Part shown: piece by piece, positions 1-7,019 of the stretch | Layout of the letters: every line of letters starts with the position of its first letter | Numbering within the stretch: the stretch's first letter is position 1 | Notes under the pieces: generated by a model | What the model was told of the DNA's origin: nothing | The model's database searches: none | What the model saw: only the letters and a program-made list of their open reading frames with translations | Translations under genes and position numbers: made by a program | Source of the DNA: JAGOME01 sp039812375 | GTDB taxonomy: Bacteria > Actinomycetota > Actinomycetes > Actinomycetales > Dermatophilaceae | Assembly (NCBI GenBank): GCA_039812375.1 | Contig: JBDIAO010000016.1 | Span: 1 to 46,427 of the forward strand | Direction: 5' to 3' | Length of the DNA: 46,427 bases

Positions 1-1048
1 GCACGAGGAGGAATCGAGCCGGGAACATGGTCGCCTGCTTGGACCGGGAGATGACGACCTCGCCGGACTCGAGCGGCTGACGCAGGGTCTGCAGCACCCC
101 CGGCCGGAACTCGGGCGCCTCATCGAGAAAGAGGACCCCGGCATGCGCTCGGGAGATGGCGCCCGGCAGGACCACGCCGGACCCCCCACCGACGATCGCC
201 GCCACCGAGGCGCTGTGGTGAGGCGCCTCGAAAGGTGGGGTGCGGTCGAGCTCGCCCACCTCCCCGATGAGCCCGGCCAGGGAACGGATGGCATGAACCT
301 CAAGGGCCTGATCACGCGACAACGGCGGCAGGATGGTCACGAGTCGCTGGGCCAGCATGGTCTTGCCGACCCCAGGCGGGCCGGTGAGCATCATGTGGTG
401 TCCCCCGGAGGCGGCGAGTTCGAGCGCGTGCCGAGCCTCGCTCTGGCCGACGACGTCGGCGAGGTCCCCCAGGTGCCGGTTCTGCCCACTGGTCCCGGGT
501 GAAGGGCTGGCCACGGGAAGATCGCTCAGGTCCCTGCATGCGGCATACCACCGCACGAGGGTGCGCAGGTCCGGGGCGGCGTGGACGACGACACCCTCGA
601 CGAGTTGGGCCTCGGCGGCGTTGGCGACGGGCACGACGACATGTCTAACCCCGGCGCGGGCGGCGGCCAGGACGGCAGGCAGGACCCCCCGCACACCCCG
701 GATCCGCCCGTCGAGGCCGAGCTCACCGATGTGGACGATCCCTCGCACCGTCGACGATGTGACCGCCTCTGCGGCGGCGAGGACGGCCACCGCGATACCC
801 AGGTCGAAGCCTGACCCGCTCTTGGGAATGGAGGCCGGGGACAGGTTGACGGTCACTCGGTGCGGCGGGACCGAATATCCCGAAAGGGCCGCCGCCGAGC
901 GCACCCGGTCCGGGGCCTGGGCGCAGGCCGTGTCCGGCAGCCCGGTGACCGTGAAGTGCGGCAGCCCCTGTCCGATGTGGGCCTCGACGTCGACCAGCGA
1001 GCCCTCGAGCCCAGTCAGCGCAACGGCCCGGGTCGAGCCGAGCCTCAT
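1..1048 (-). CDS. comM: YifB/ComM family Mg-chelatase-like AAA+ ATPase (3' part missing)
   Basis: The gene starts at ATG 1048 and runs off the left edge, so about 349 N-terminal residues are present. The first ~170 residues form the ChlI/Lon-protease-like domain typical of YifB. Walker A (GPPGVGKT) lies near residues 222-230 and Walker B (GVLFLDEAPEF) near residue 300, followed by the family segment LQTLRQPLESG. ComM in Gram-negatives is a hexameric helicase promoting branch migration during natural transformation; in Actinobacteria its role is less clear. Its ATG overlaps the yraN stop (ATGA), so the two are probably cotranslated. In related genomes dprA often follows, which would lie outside the window. 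Confidence 0.93.
   Translation of the reverse strand, partial: MRLGSTRAVALTGLEGSLVDVEAHIGQGLPHFTVTGLPDTACAQAPDRVRSAAALSGYSVPPHRVTVNLSPASIPKSGSGFDLGIAVAVLAAAEAVTSSTVRGIVHIGELGLDGRIRGVRGVLPAVLAAARAGVRHVVVPVANAAEAQLVEGVVVHAAPDLRTLVRWYAACRDLSDLPVASPSPGTSGQNRHLGDLADVVGQSEARHALELAASGGHHMMLTGPPGVGKTMLAQRLVTILPPLSRDQALEVHAIRSLAGLIGEVGELDRTPPFEAPHHSASVAAIVGGGSGVVLPGAISRAHAGVLFLDEAPEFRPGVLQTLRQPLESGEVVISRSKQATMFPARFLLV
541..548 (-). repeat. First copy of a dispersed octamer family, GTATGCCG / CGGCATAC (27 copies)
   Basis: Start positions of all copies found by eye. GTATGCCG on plus: 3402, 6767, 8272, 10467, 13144, 17056, 19000, 22730, 24974, 25430, 29437, 34086, 42752, 45486. CGGCATAC on plus: 541, 4356, 9880, 10261, 11313, 12915, 13560, 17935, 26892, 28161, 39580, 40596, 45719. 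About 1.7 would be expected at this GC content. Four copies lie outside or at the edge of genes (6767, 10261, 12915, 19000). In the GTATGCCG orientation the next base is C or T in 23 of 27. Confidence 0.8.
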
Positions 1049-1431
1049 GACCCCACCGCCCGCACGTGCCGGACCTTCGCCGGGCCAGTGGGCGGGCGGA
1101 GCACTCCGACGACGTCGATGCGCAACGGGCACGGCAGCCCGGCACGCTCCTCCGCCGCAGCTACGGCCAGGCGCCGCAGCCGGGCGAGCTTGCGCCAGTC
1201 GACCCCCTCGACAGGTTCGCCGAACCCGGTGCCACGGCGGGTTTTGACCTCGACCACGACGAGATCGGCCCCGTCCCGGGCGAGAATGTCGATCTCGCCG
1301 TGCGCACAGCGCCAGTTCCGGGCGAGGATGATCCAGCCGAGCTCCTCGCGCAGGTATCTGACGGCAAGGTCCTCCCCGTAGCGGCCCAGCGCCTGGCGTG
1401 GGGTGGCGGGTGCCTGCTCGTTCATTGTCAT
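1045..1431 (-). CDS. YraN family protein (UPF0102), putative endonuclease-fold
   Basis: A protein of about 128 residues with the UPF0102 signature: GRYGEDLAVRYL near the N-terminus, then NWRCAHGEIDILARD and VVVEVKTRRG. The E-ID-EVK pattern is the PD-(D/E)XK nuclease-like core of the family; biochemical function is poorly known. ATG at 1431 was chosen; ATG 1425 two codons later is equally possible, and longer in-frame starts lack family similarity. The stop overlaps the comM start. It belongs to the conserved rplS-lepB-rnhB-DUF2469-yraN-comM order but is separated from DUF2469 by the pxp cassette. Confidence 0.9.
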   Translation of the reverse strand: MTMNEQAPATPRQALGRYGEDLAVRYLREELGWIILARNWRCAHGEIDILARDGADLVVVEVKTRRGTGFGEPVEGVDWRKLARLRRLAVAAAEERAGLPCPLRIDVVGVLRPPTGPAKVRHVRAVGS

Positions 1432-1541
1432 GCCGCACACCATCGGCGTCACAGGTCGCGCCCCGCACCCGCGCCGAGACAACTGTGGACAACGGCTGGC
1501 GTGCATACGACCTGTGGATGCTCGTGGGCGACAATCGAGTC
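1432..1541. other. Divergent intergenic region yraN / pxpA
   Basis: This 110-bp stretch should carry promoters in both directions. It holds one match to the actinobacterial DnaA-box consensus (complement of TTGTCCACA) at 1484-1492 and a poorer copy at 1513-1521. A possible -10 element GACAAT ends six bases before the pxpA ATG, so pxpA could be transcribed leaderless. No strong -35 element or ribosome binding site is visible for pxpA. Confidence 0.35.
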
Positions 1542-2312
1542 ATGCCCGCACGCAACCCGCGCATCGACCTCAACGCTGACGTGGGTGAGTCGTTCGGTCG
1601 GTGGTCTCTCGGCGAGGACGAGGCGCTGCTCCCTCTCGTCACCTCGGCAAACGTCGCCTGCGGCTTCCACGCCGGCGACCCGGCGACGCTCCTGCACACC
1701 TGTCGGCTCGCCGCGGCCCATGGGGTCAGCGTCGGCGCCCAAGTCGGCTACCGGGACCTGGCCGGTTTCGGGCGCCGCTTCGTCGATGTGGACCCTGAGG
1801 AACTGGCGGCCGAGATTCTCTACCAGATCGGGGCCCTCGACGGTATCGCCCGATCCGTCGGGACCCGTGTGGCCTATGTCAAGCCGCATGGAGCGCTCTA
1901 CAACACAGTGGTCACCCACGAGGAGCAGGCCGGCGCGGTCGTGGCTGGGATCGCGGCCTATGGCGCCCTCCCGGTCCTGGGGCTGCCCGGCTCGGCCCTG
2001 CATACGGCCGCGGCAACCCGGGGCCTACCCGTTGTCGCAGAGGCGTTCGCCGACCGAGCGTATGCCCCAAACGGCACCCTCGTGCCCCGCAGCCAGCCGG
2101 ACGCGATCATCGACGACCCCGATGCCATTGCGGCCCGGGTCGTCCGTCTCGTCACCACCGGGCGGGTCACCGCGATCAACGGCTCGCAGATCACGGTCGA
2201 GGCGTCCTCGGTGTGTCTGCACGGTGACACCACTGGGGCCGTGGCTATCGCGAGGGCGGTTCGGGTCGCCCTCGATGGTGCCGGCGTGGTTGTTCGCTCG
2301 TTCATCAACTGA
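1542..2312 (+). CDS. pxpA: 5-oxoprolinase subunit PxpA (LamB/YcsF family)
   Basis: 256 residues, normal for the family. It shows IDLNADVGESFGRW (residues 8-21), ANVACGFHAGD and VKPHGALYN, the conserved blocks of LamB/YcsF proteins. PxpA works with PxpB and PxpC as the ATP-dependent bacterial 5-oxoprolinase that opens 5-oxo-L-proline (pyroglutamate) to L-glutamate in the cytoplasm. ATG 1542 is chosen because family similarity begins immediately after it; in-frame codons upstream look non-coding. pxpB starts 7 bp downstream, so the three genes form one operon. The adjacency of all three subunits makes the call firm. Confidence 0.95.
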   Translation: MPARNPRIDLNADVGESFGRWSLGEDEALLPLVTSANVACGFHAGDPATLLHTCRLAAAHGVSVGAQVGYRDLAGFGRRFVDVDPEELAAEILYQIGALDGIARSVGTRVAYVKPHGALYNTVVTHEEQAGAVVAGIAAYGALPVLGLPGSALHTAAATRGLPVVAEAFADRAYAPNGTLVPRSQPDAIIDDPDAIAARVVRLVTTGRVTAINGSQITVEASSVCLHGDTTGAVAIARAVRVALDGAGVVVRSFIN

Positions 2313-2318
2313 CCTGCG

Positions 2319-2942
2319 ATGCGCATCCTCCCCCAGGGCGACCGAGCCGTCCTCGTGGAGTTCGCCGACCCCGCCGACCGCCGAGCATTCGTCGCGGCCC
2401 TGCGTACGCAGCCCGCACACGAGCTGATCGAGCAGGTCGAGGCGAGCGTGACTGTCCTGCTGCGGGTGGGCCTCCCCGACGACCTTCCCCGGCTCGTCGC
2501 CCACGTGCGTGAACTCCGGGTCGATCCCGGTGCCTGCTCCACGCCATCCTCCGACGGGCATGTGCTCCAGGTGCCGGTCCACTACGACGGCCCGGATCTC
2601 GCCGAAGTCAGTGCGCACCTGAGGATCAGCGTGCCCGAACTCGTCGCCCGACACACCAGCCAGCTCTGGACCGTCGACATCACCGGCTTCTCCCCCGGCT
2701 TCGGGTATTTGGTCGGTGACAGCGGGGGACTCGCGGTCCCCCGGCGGAGGACGCCACGCACCCGGGTCCCGGCCGGGTCGGTGGCCCTCGGCGGGGACTT
2801 CTCCGGGATCTACCCCAGCCCCTCCCCCGGTGGCTGGCTGCTCATCGGGCACACCGCGCTGCGGACGTGGCAGCCCGATCGTGACCCACCAGCGCTGCTC
2901 ACGCCCGGGCGCCGGGTCCAGTTCAGCGAGGCCCGGGCATGA
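2319..2942 (+). CDS. pxpB: 5-oxoprolinase subunit PxpB (KipI / allophanate hydrolase subunit 1 family)
   Basis: 207 residues. It opens with MRILPQGDRAVLVEF and contains TGFSPGFGYL followed by PRRRTPRTRVPAGSVALGG, the hallmark of the KipI/AHS1 fold. In the oxoprolinase complex PxpB is thought to pair with PxpC in phosphorylating or opening the substrate; homologues are often misnamed allophanate hydrolase subunit 1 or kinase inhibitor. The stop overlaps the pxpC start by ATGA (2939-2942), implying coupled translation and equimolar production. No urea amidolyase biotin domain is nearby, which favours the oxoprolinase role. Confidence 0.94.
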   Translation: MRILPQGDRAVLVEFADPADRRAFVAALRTQPAHELIEQVEASVTVLLRVGLPDDLPRLVAHVRELRVDPGACSTPSSDGHVLQVPVHYDGPDLAEVSAHLRISVPELVARHTSQLWTVDITGFSPGFGYLVGDSGGLAVPRRRTPRTRVPAGSVALGGDFSGIYPSPSPGGWLLIGHTALRTWQPDRDPPALLTPGRRVQFSEARA

Positions 2943-3805
2943 CCCTTATCGTCGAGACCACCGGGCCTCTCGTGACCGTGCAGGACCTCGGGCGCCCCGG
3001 CCACGCGGACATCGGGGTGACCCGCGGCGGAGCGGTCGATCGGGCAGCCTTGCGTCTGGCGAACCGTCTGGTCGGCAACCCCGAGGGTGCTGCCGGTCTT
3101 GAGCTGTTGCTCGGCCCGTCCTCCTTCATCGCAACCCGATCGGCCCTGGTCGCAGTCACGGGTGCACCGACACAGGTCCGCATCCTGGACCGGACGATGG
3201 CGTTCGGCCAGGCACACCACGTCCCTGCGGGCGCCCGGGTCAGCGTCGGCCGGGCCGCCCACGGGCTGCGCAGCTACCTCGCCGTCCGGGGTGGGATCCG
3301 GGTGCCCACGCTCCTGGGGAGCGCCTCGAGCTCACCCACCCTCGGGTTGGGACCGGCGCCGCTGCACGCCGGCACCCGTCTCGAGATCGGCGTAGACCCC
3401 GGTATGCCGCCGACCTCGGCCCCGGTGCCGGTCGCGTCGTGGCCCGAGGAGCTCGCTGTCGATGTCGTTCTGGGGCCGCGTATCGACTGGTTCACTGCAG
3501 CAGCTGTGCGGACCCTGACGGGTACCCGCTGGCGGGTCAGCAGCGAGGTCGACCGGGTTGGGGCCCGCCTCGTCGGACCGGTGCTGTCACGGGAGCGCCA
3601 CGGGGAGCTTGTCAGCGAACCCTTGACCCGGGGGAGCATCCAGGTGCCACCCGATGGGCAGCCGATTGTCTTCCTCGCCGATCATCCGACGATCGGCGGA
3701 TACCCGGTCATCGCGGTCGTCGCCGACGCCGATGTCGACTCGGTTGGGCAGCAGGCCCCGGGGTCAGGGCTGCGGTTCCGCGCGGTGGCACCCCCGTGGG
3801 CGTGA
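2939..3805 (+). CDS. pxpC: 5-oxoprolinase subunit PxpC (KipA / biotin-dependent carboxyltransferase-like family)
   Basis: 288 residues, with VTVQDLGRPGHADIGVTRGGAVDRAALRLANRL-type N-terminal blocks (in pieces around residues 12-43), a central SYLAVRGG and the C-terminal DHPTIGGYPVIAVVADAD segment that defines the AHS2/KipA family. It completes the PxpABC 5-oxoprolinase. The gene ends 9 bp before the converging DUF2469 stop; a small hairpin (arms TGACG/CGTCA, 3803-3817) sits over this junction and may help end transcription from both sides. Confidence 0.94.
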   Translation: MTLIVETTGPLVTVQDLGRPGHADIGVTRGGAVDRAALRLANRLVGNPEGAAGLELLLGPSSFIATRSALVAVTGAPTQVRILDRTMAFGQAHHVPAGARVSVGRAAHGLRSYLAVRGGIRVPTLLGSASSSPTLGLGPAPLHAGTRLEIGVDPGMPPTSAPVPVASWPEELAVDVVLGPRIDWFTAAAVRTLTGTRWRVSSEVDRVGARLVGPVLSRERHGELVSEPLTRGSIQVPPDGQPIVFLADHPTIGGYPVIAVVADADVDSVGQQAPGSGLRFRAVAPPWA

Positions 3806-3814
3806 CGTGAACCG

Positions 3815-4129
3815 TCAGAATCCGCCCTTGAGCGGATCGAAGTCAGCTTGGGCGAGCTCTTCGACGTTGACATCCTTGAAGGTGACCACGCGCACTCGCT
3901 TGGCGAAGCGGGCCGGGCGGTAGATATCCCAGACCCAGGCGTCGCTCATCGTGACGTCGAACCACACCTCTCCGCCGTCGCTGCGAACGGTGACGTCGAC
4001 GCTGTTGCACAGGTAGAAGCGCCGCTCGGTCTCCACGACGTGACTGAACAGACGCACCACGTCGCGGTACTCGCGGTAGAGCGCCAGCTCCATCTCGTTC
4101 TCGTACTTCTCCAGGTCCTCGGTGCTCAC
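3815..4129 (-). CDS. DUF2469 family protein
   Basis: 104 residues, very close to the compact actinobacterial DUF2469 pattern: MSTEDLEKYENEMELALYRE at the start, VETERRFYLCNSVDV in the middle and MSDAWVWDIYRPARF toward the end. The protein is soluble, acidic at its N-terminus, and has no known biochemical activity. It always travels between rnhB and yraN in Actinobacteria, as here. Its GTG start overlaps the rnhB stop (GTGA, 4126-4129). Confidence 0.95.
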   Translation of the reverse strand: MSTEDLEKYENEMELALYREYRDVVRLFSHVVETERRFYLCNSVDVTVRSDGGEVWFDVTMSDAWVWDIYRPARFAKRVRVVTFKDVNVEELAQADFDPLKGGF

Positions 4130-4968
4130 TGCTCCCGGCTCCTCCGCGTCATGCTTGCATCCTCACCCATGTTGTCGTCGCTGCGGGCGGCTGCACCCTC
4201 CCGCTGCCTCGTCTCGTCGTCGACCCCCTCGGCTGCCTCCGGCGTCGCCACGGCTACTTCCGGCGTCGCCGCGGGTCCGACACCGGGCAGGTTCCACGAG
4301 CGCCGGTGGAGCGTGCTCGCTCCGAGGGTACGCAGGGCACGCACGTGCTCCGGTGCGGCATACCCCTTGTTGTCCGCCCAGCCGTAGCCGGGATGCTCAG
4401 CGGCGAGGGCGACCATGAGAGTGTCCCGAGCCACCTTGGCGAGCACGCTGGCCGCCGCGACAGAGGAACAGCGCTGGTCTGCCTTGACGATTGTCCGCAC
4501 CGGGGGGGTAGACCCTGCGGGGTGGAGGTCGGCGAGGAGTCCGACCTGCTCCGGCGGGGTGACCCAGTCGTGGTTGCCGTCGAGGATGACGAGGTCGATG
4601 TCCACCTCGAGCAGGGCCAGTGCCCGCAGCCCGGCCAGCCGTAGTGCGGCGATAATGCCGATCCGGTCGATCTCGTCAGCGCCGGCATGACCGACAGCAC
4701 ACGACAGAGCCCATCGGGTAATCCGCGGAACCAGCACCTGCCGGGCCCCCGGGGCGAGAAGCTTGCTGTCCCGGAGCCCGATCGGCGCTGAGCGGCAGGT
4801 CTGGTCGATCGCAACGACCCCGACCGAGACTGGCCCGGCCAGGGCACCACGGCCCACCTCGTCCATACCGACCAGCACCTTGTGCCCTTGGCGTTGCAGG
4901 ACGCGTTCGACGCGCAGGCTGGGCGCCGGCTCTGGGCGCGATCGGACCATCGCGGATGCGGCGGTCAC
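4126..4968 (-). CDS. rnhB: Ribonuclease HII
   Basis: 280 residues, longer than the usual 200-230. It carries the RNase HII active-site motif GMDEVGRGALAGPV (Asp36, Glu37), a second Asp in VILDGNHDW and the segment KADQRCSSVAAASVLAKVARD containing further metal-binding residues. It removes ribonucleotides and RNA from RNA-DNA hybrids. The extra length is a ~45-residue, low-complexity C-terminal tail with two copies of a TPE-rich motif (TPEVAVA/TPEAAEG). ATG 4968 overlaps the lepB stop by ATGA; an in-frame ATG at 4950 is an alternative start. Confidence 0.95.
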   Translation of the reverse strand: MTAASAMVRSRPEPAPSLRVERVLQRQGHKVLVGMDEVGRGALAGPVSVGVVAIDQTCRSAPIGLRDSKLLAPGARQVLVPRITRWALSCAVGHAGADEIDRIGIIAALRLAGLRALALLEVDIDLVILDGNHDWVTPPEQVGLLADLHPAGSTPPVRTIVKADQRCSSVAAASVLAKVARDTLMVALAAEHPGYGWADNKGYAAPEHVRALRTLGASTLHRRSWNLPGVGPAATPEVAVATPEAAEGVDDETRQREGAAARSDDNMGEDASMTRRSREQ

Positions 4969-5708
4969 GGCGCCGGAACCGAGGCGAAGGTACTTCCCGG
5001 CGCATCGAGCCAGGACCAGCGCGAGAGCGGCCAGACAATGGCGACCGCACGCCCAGTCACGCGGTCCAGGGGCACCGACCCGCTCGCCCCGTCACCGCCG
5101 TCCTGATAGCGGGAGTCTTCCGAGTTGGAGCGATGGTCGCCCATGACCCAGACCCTGCCTGCGGGCACGGTGACCCGGAAGGTGATCGCGCTCGGGGCGT
5201 CGCCCGGCCGCAAATACGGCTCGTCGATGCCCACCCCGTTGACGCTGACCCGTCCCTGCTCGTCACAGCAGGCGACGGCGTCGCCGGGCAATCCGATGAC
5301 CCGCTTGATCAGATGGTCCTCGGCCGTGTCCGGCAGCAGGCCGACGTAGGCCAGTCCCTTCTGGATGCCGTTGATCACCGGTCCCCGGTCCAGGCGCTGG
5401 GACGGTGGCAGCCAGCCGCCGGGATCCTCGAAGACCACGATGTCGCCGCGGTGCAGGTCCATTGCCCCGGGGACGAGCTTGTTGACGATGACCCGGTCTC
5501 CGATGAGGAGGGTGTTCTCCATGGACCCCGACGGAATATAGAAGGCCTGGAGCAGCCACGTTTTCACGATGAACGACAGCACGACCGCCATGACGACGAC
5601 CACGACGATCTCGCGCACGGTCGCGGCGAAGGAGGCCCATCCACCGGGCACGGTCTCGGGCTCGGGCGCCTCATGCGCAGGGCGCCAGTGGGCGTCTGGG
5701 GTGGTCAC
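4965..5708 (-). CDS. lepB: Signal peptidase I, catalytically intact copy
   Basis: 247 residues. One N-terminal membrane anchor (about residues 33-55) is followed by FYIPSGSMENTL with the catalytic Ser62, then HLIKRVIGLPGD with the general-base Lys135, and box E GDHRSNSEDSR. This is a complete type I signal peptidase (S26), cleaving Sec signal peptides at the outer face of the membrane. Its GTG start overlaps the stop of the degenerate paralogue upstream (5705-5708), so the active and degenerate copies should be made from one mRNA. A third, separate copy lies at 23662-24366. Confidence 0.96.
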   Translation of the reverse strand: MTTPDAHWRPAHEAPEPETVPGGWASFAATVREIVVVVVMAVVLSFIVKTWLLQAFYIPSGSMENTLLIGDRVIVNKLVPGAMDLHRGDIVVFEDPGGWLPPSQRLDRGPVINGIQKGLAYVGLLPDTAEDHLIKRVIGLPGDAVACCDEQGRVSVNGVGIDEPYLRPGDAPSAITFRVTVPAGRVWVMGDHRSNSEDSRYQDGGDGASGSVPLDRVTGRAVAIVWPLSRWSWLDAPGSTFASVPAP

Positions 5709-6346
5709 TGCCCGACCCCTGCGGGCTCGGCGCCGAGGAGACCGATATGGCGAAGCGGCCAGAAGGTCAACCAGGCTCGGCCCACGACAGAACTCTCCGG
5801 CAGGGCGCCGTGGTCGGTGTGTTGCGCAGCAACGGTGAGCGAGTCGATGGCCTGGTGGTGGTTGTCACCGAGGACCCACACTTCCCCGACCGGCACGGTG
5901 AACGCCGCCACGTCTTGCTCCCCCAGGCCGCTGGCGACCGTGTGCCCATCGACGGTGACGTGGCCACCGGCCACCTCGACCCGCTGACCCCCGAGCGCAA
6001 CGACCCGGGCGAGCACGCTTTGGCTCTCCGGCTGGACCCCCAGAGCTGAGGCAACGGCGCCGAGGATCCTGCCGATACTCCCGCGATCACGGCTCGTCGC
6101 ACGCGAATCGAGCCCAAAGTGATGGGTCACGTCGACCACGACCACATCACCGATGGCAGGTGGCCCCATGGCCTTGACAACGAGGACCCGATCCCCAGCA
6201 GCGACCGCTGGAGACATCCCCGCAGACGACACGTAGAACGACTGGACGAGGAAGGCTCGCACCAGCAGAGCCAGGAGTAGCCCGACCCCGACGGTGAGCA
6301 GCAGTCGCGAGCGGGCGCGGCCCGGTTCCTCGGCGCCAGTGCGCAC
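5705..6346 (-). CDS. Signal peptidase I-like protein lacking the catalytic Ser and Lys
   Basis: 213 residues with the S26 layout: N-terminal membrane segment (about 14-33), box B-like FYVSSAGMSPAV, GDRVLVVK, and box E-like LGDNHHQAIDS. Aligned to the intact neighbour, the catalytic Ser of SGSM is Gly43 and the Lys of IKRVIGLPGD is Ala113 (LARVVALGG); the box E Ser is Ala, while its Asp is kept. The frame is intact, so this is not ordinary decay by frameshift. I infer a pseudoenzyme, perhaps a partner or regulator of the neighbouring LepB; residual activity by a shifted Ser (40 or 41) cannot be excluded. It lies 6 bp after rplS. Confidence 0.85.
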   Translation of the reverse strand: MRTGAEEPGRARSRLLLTVGVGLLLALLVRAFLVQSFYVSSAGMSPAVAAGDRVLVVKAMGPPAIGDVVVVDVTHHFGLDSRATSRDRGSIGRILGAVASALGVQPESQSVLARVVALGGQRVEVAGGHVTVDGHTVASGLGEQDVAAFTVPVGEVWVLGDNHHQAIDSLTVAAQHTDHGALPESSVVGRAWLTFWPLRHIGLLGAEPAGVGQ

Positions 6347-6352
6347 GTCGGG

Positions 6353-6712
6353 TCAGTGCGCGGCCGGAGTCTCGCGCTTCTCCTTGATCTTGGCCGCCTT
6401 ACCGCGGCGGTCACGCAGGTAGTACAGCTTGGCCCGCCGCACGTCACCCCGGGTGACGACCTCGATGCGGTCGATGATCGGAGTGTGCAGCGGGAAAGTC
6501 CGCTCGACCCCGACGCCGAAGGACACCTTGCGGACAGTGAACGTCTCGCCGACCCCACCGCCGTGTCGCCGGATGACGACACCCTGGAACACCTGGATCC
6601 GGGAGCGGCTACCTTCGACAACCTTGACGTGGACCTTGACGGTGTCACCGGCGCGGAAGGCGGGAAGGTCGGTCTTCATCGACTCGACGTCGAGCGCGTC
6701 GAAACGCTGCAT
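6353..6712 (-). CDS. rplS: 50S ribosomal protein L19
   Basis: 119 residues matching bacterial L19: FRAGDTVKVHVKVVEG, RIQVFQGVVIRR, FTVRKVSFGVGVERTFPLHTP in separate blocks and IEVVTRGDVRRAKLYYLR near the C-terminus. L19 sits at the 30S/50S interface. ATG 6712 is preceded by GGAGAG at good spacing, so the longer upstream reading (to 6733) is rejected. It is the first gene of the rplS-lepB-like-lepB-rnhB-DUF2469 string. In most relatives trmD lies directly upstream; here a plus-strand cassette has come between them. Confidence 0.98.
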   Translation of the reverse strand: MQRFDALDVESMKTDLPAFRAGDTVKVHVKVVEGSRSRIQVFQGVVIRRHGGGVGETFTVRKVSFGVGVERTFPLHTPIIDRIEVVTRGDVRRAKLYYLRDRRGKAAKIKEKRETPAAH

Positions 6713-6862
6713 GGTCTCTCCTGCCGGTGCCACAGGTCACCCGCGAATCGTTGGGGTTCCTTCTGAGTATGCCGCGACACCGGGCCGCGCGCCGGCGGAC
6801 GTACCCACCGGTCGCTCCCCCTGTGGCAGGGGCACCTGTCATGGCGTCGCAGTCGATGACCC

Positions 6863-6892
6863 AGTCTGCCAGAGCCAGGACCGGCAGGTGAA
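6863..6892 (-). promoter_or_regulatory. Candidate rplS promoter
   Basis: Read on the minus strand: -35-like TTCACC (6892-6887), 18-bp spacer, -10-like CAGACT (6868-6863) in the context CTGGCAGACTGGG. It resembles the rpsP promoter context CTGGCAGAATGTG. It would give a leader of about 140 nt before the L19 start, long enough for autoregulatory structure. Matches are loose. Confidence 0.4.
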
Positions 6893-6905
6893 ATCCCCGC
6901 CCTGC

Positions 6906-6961
6906 GCCGCATTGGCTGTAGACACGCCCGGGATCCCGGGCGTGTCTACAGCCAATGCGGC
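6906..6961. repeat. Perfect 56-bp palindrome without spacer
   Basis: Two 28-base arms are exact reverse complements meeting at a central GGGATCCC. The left arm begins GCCGCATTGGCTGTAGACAC; the right arm mirrors it. Bases just outside do not pair, so the repeat is exactly 56 bp. It lies between the divergent rplS and desulfhydrase genes, just upstream of the proposed rplS -35 box and 58 bp before the GTG at 7020. There is no T-tract on either side and no gene ends here, so an ordinary terminator is unlikely. In RNA it would fold into a very stable hairpin. Confidence 0.9.
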
Positions 6962-7019
6962 CGCCAGGTGCTCGGCGCGCCCCGCCCATGACGGCCCGGG
7001 CTTTGCCACACTGGACCCT

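Noticed and set aside
2319..3805. Allophanate hydrolase (urea use) for the KipI/KipA pair
   Set aside because: A pxpA gene directly precedes them and no urea carboxylase or amidase domain is nearby; the three-gene set matches 5-oxoprolinase.
5705..6346. Calling the second lepB a pseudogene
   Set aside because: The frame is full length, coupled to both neighbours and keeps the fold motifs; loss of catalysis is not gene decay by itself.
6906..6961. Palindrome as the rplS terminator
   Set aside because: rplS is read away from this site, and no plus-strand gene ends before it.
6429..7019. Upstream in-frame extension of the desulfhydrase gene across rplS and the palindrome
   Set aside because: Family similarity begins only after GTG 7020, and the extension would translate rplS antisense and the palindrome.
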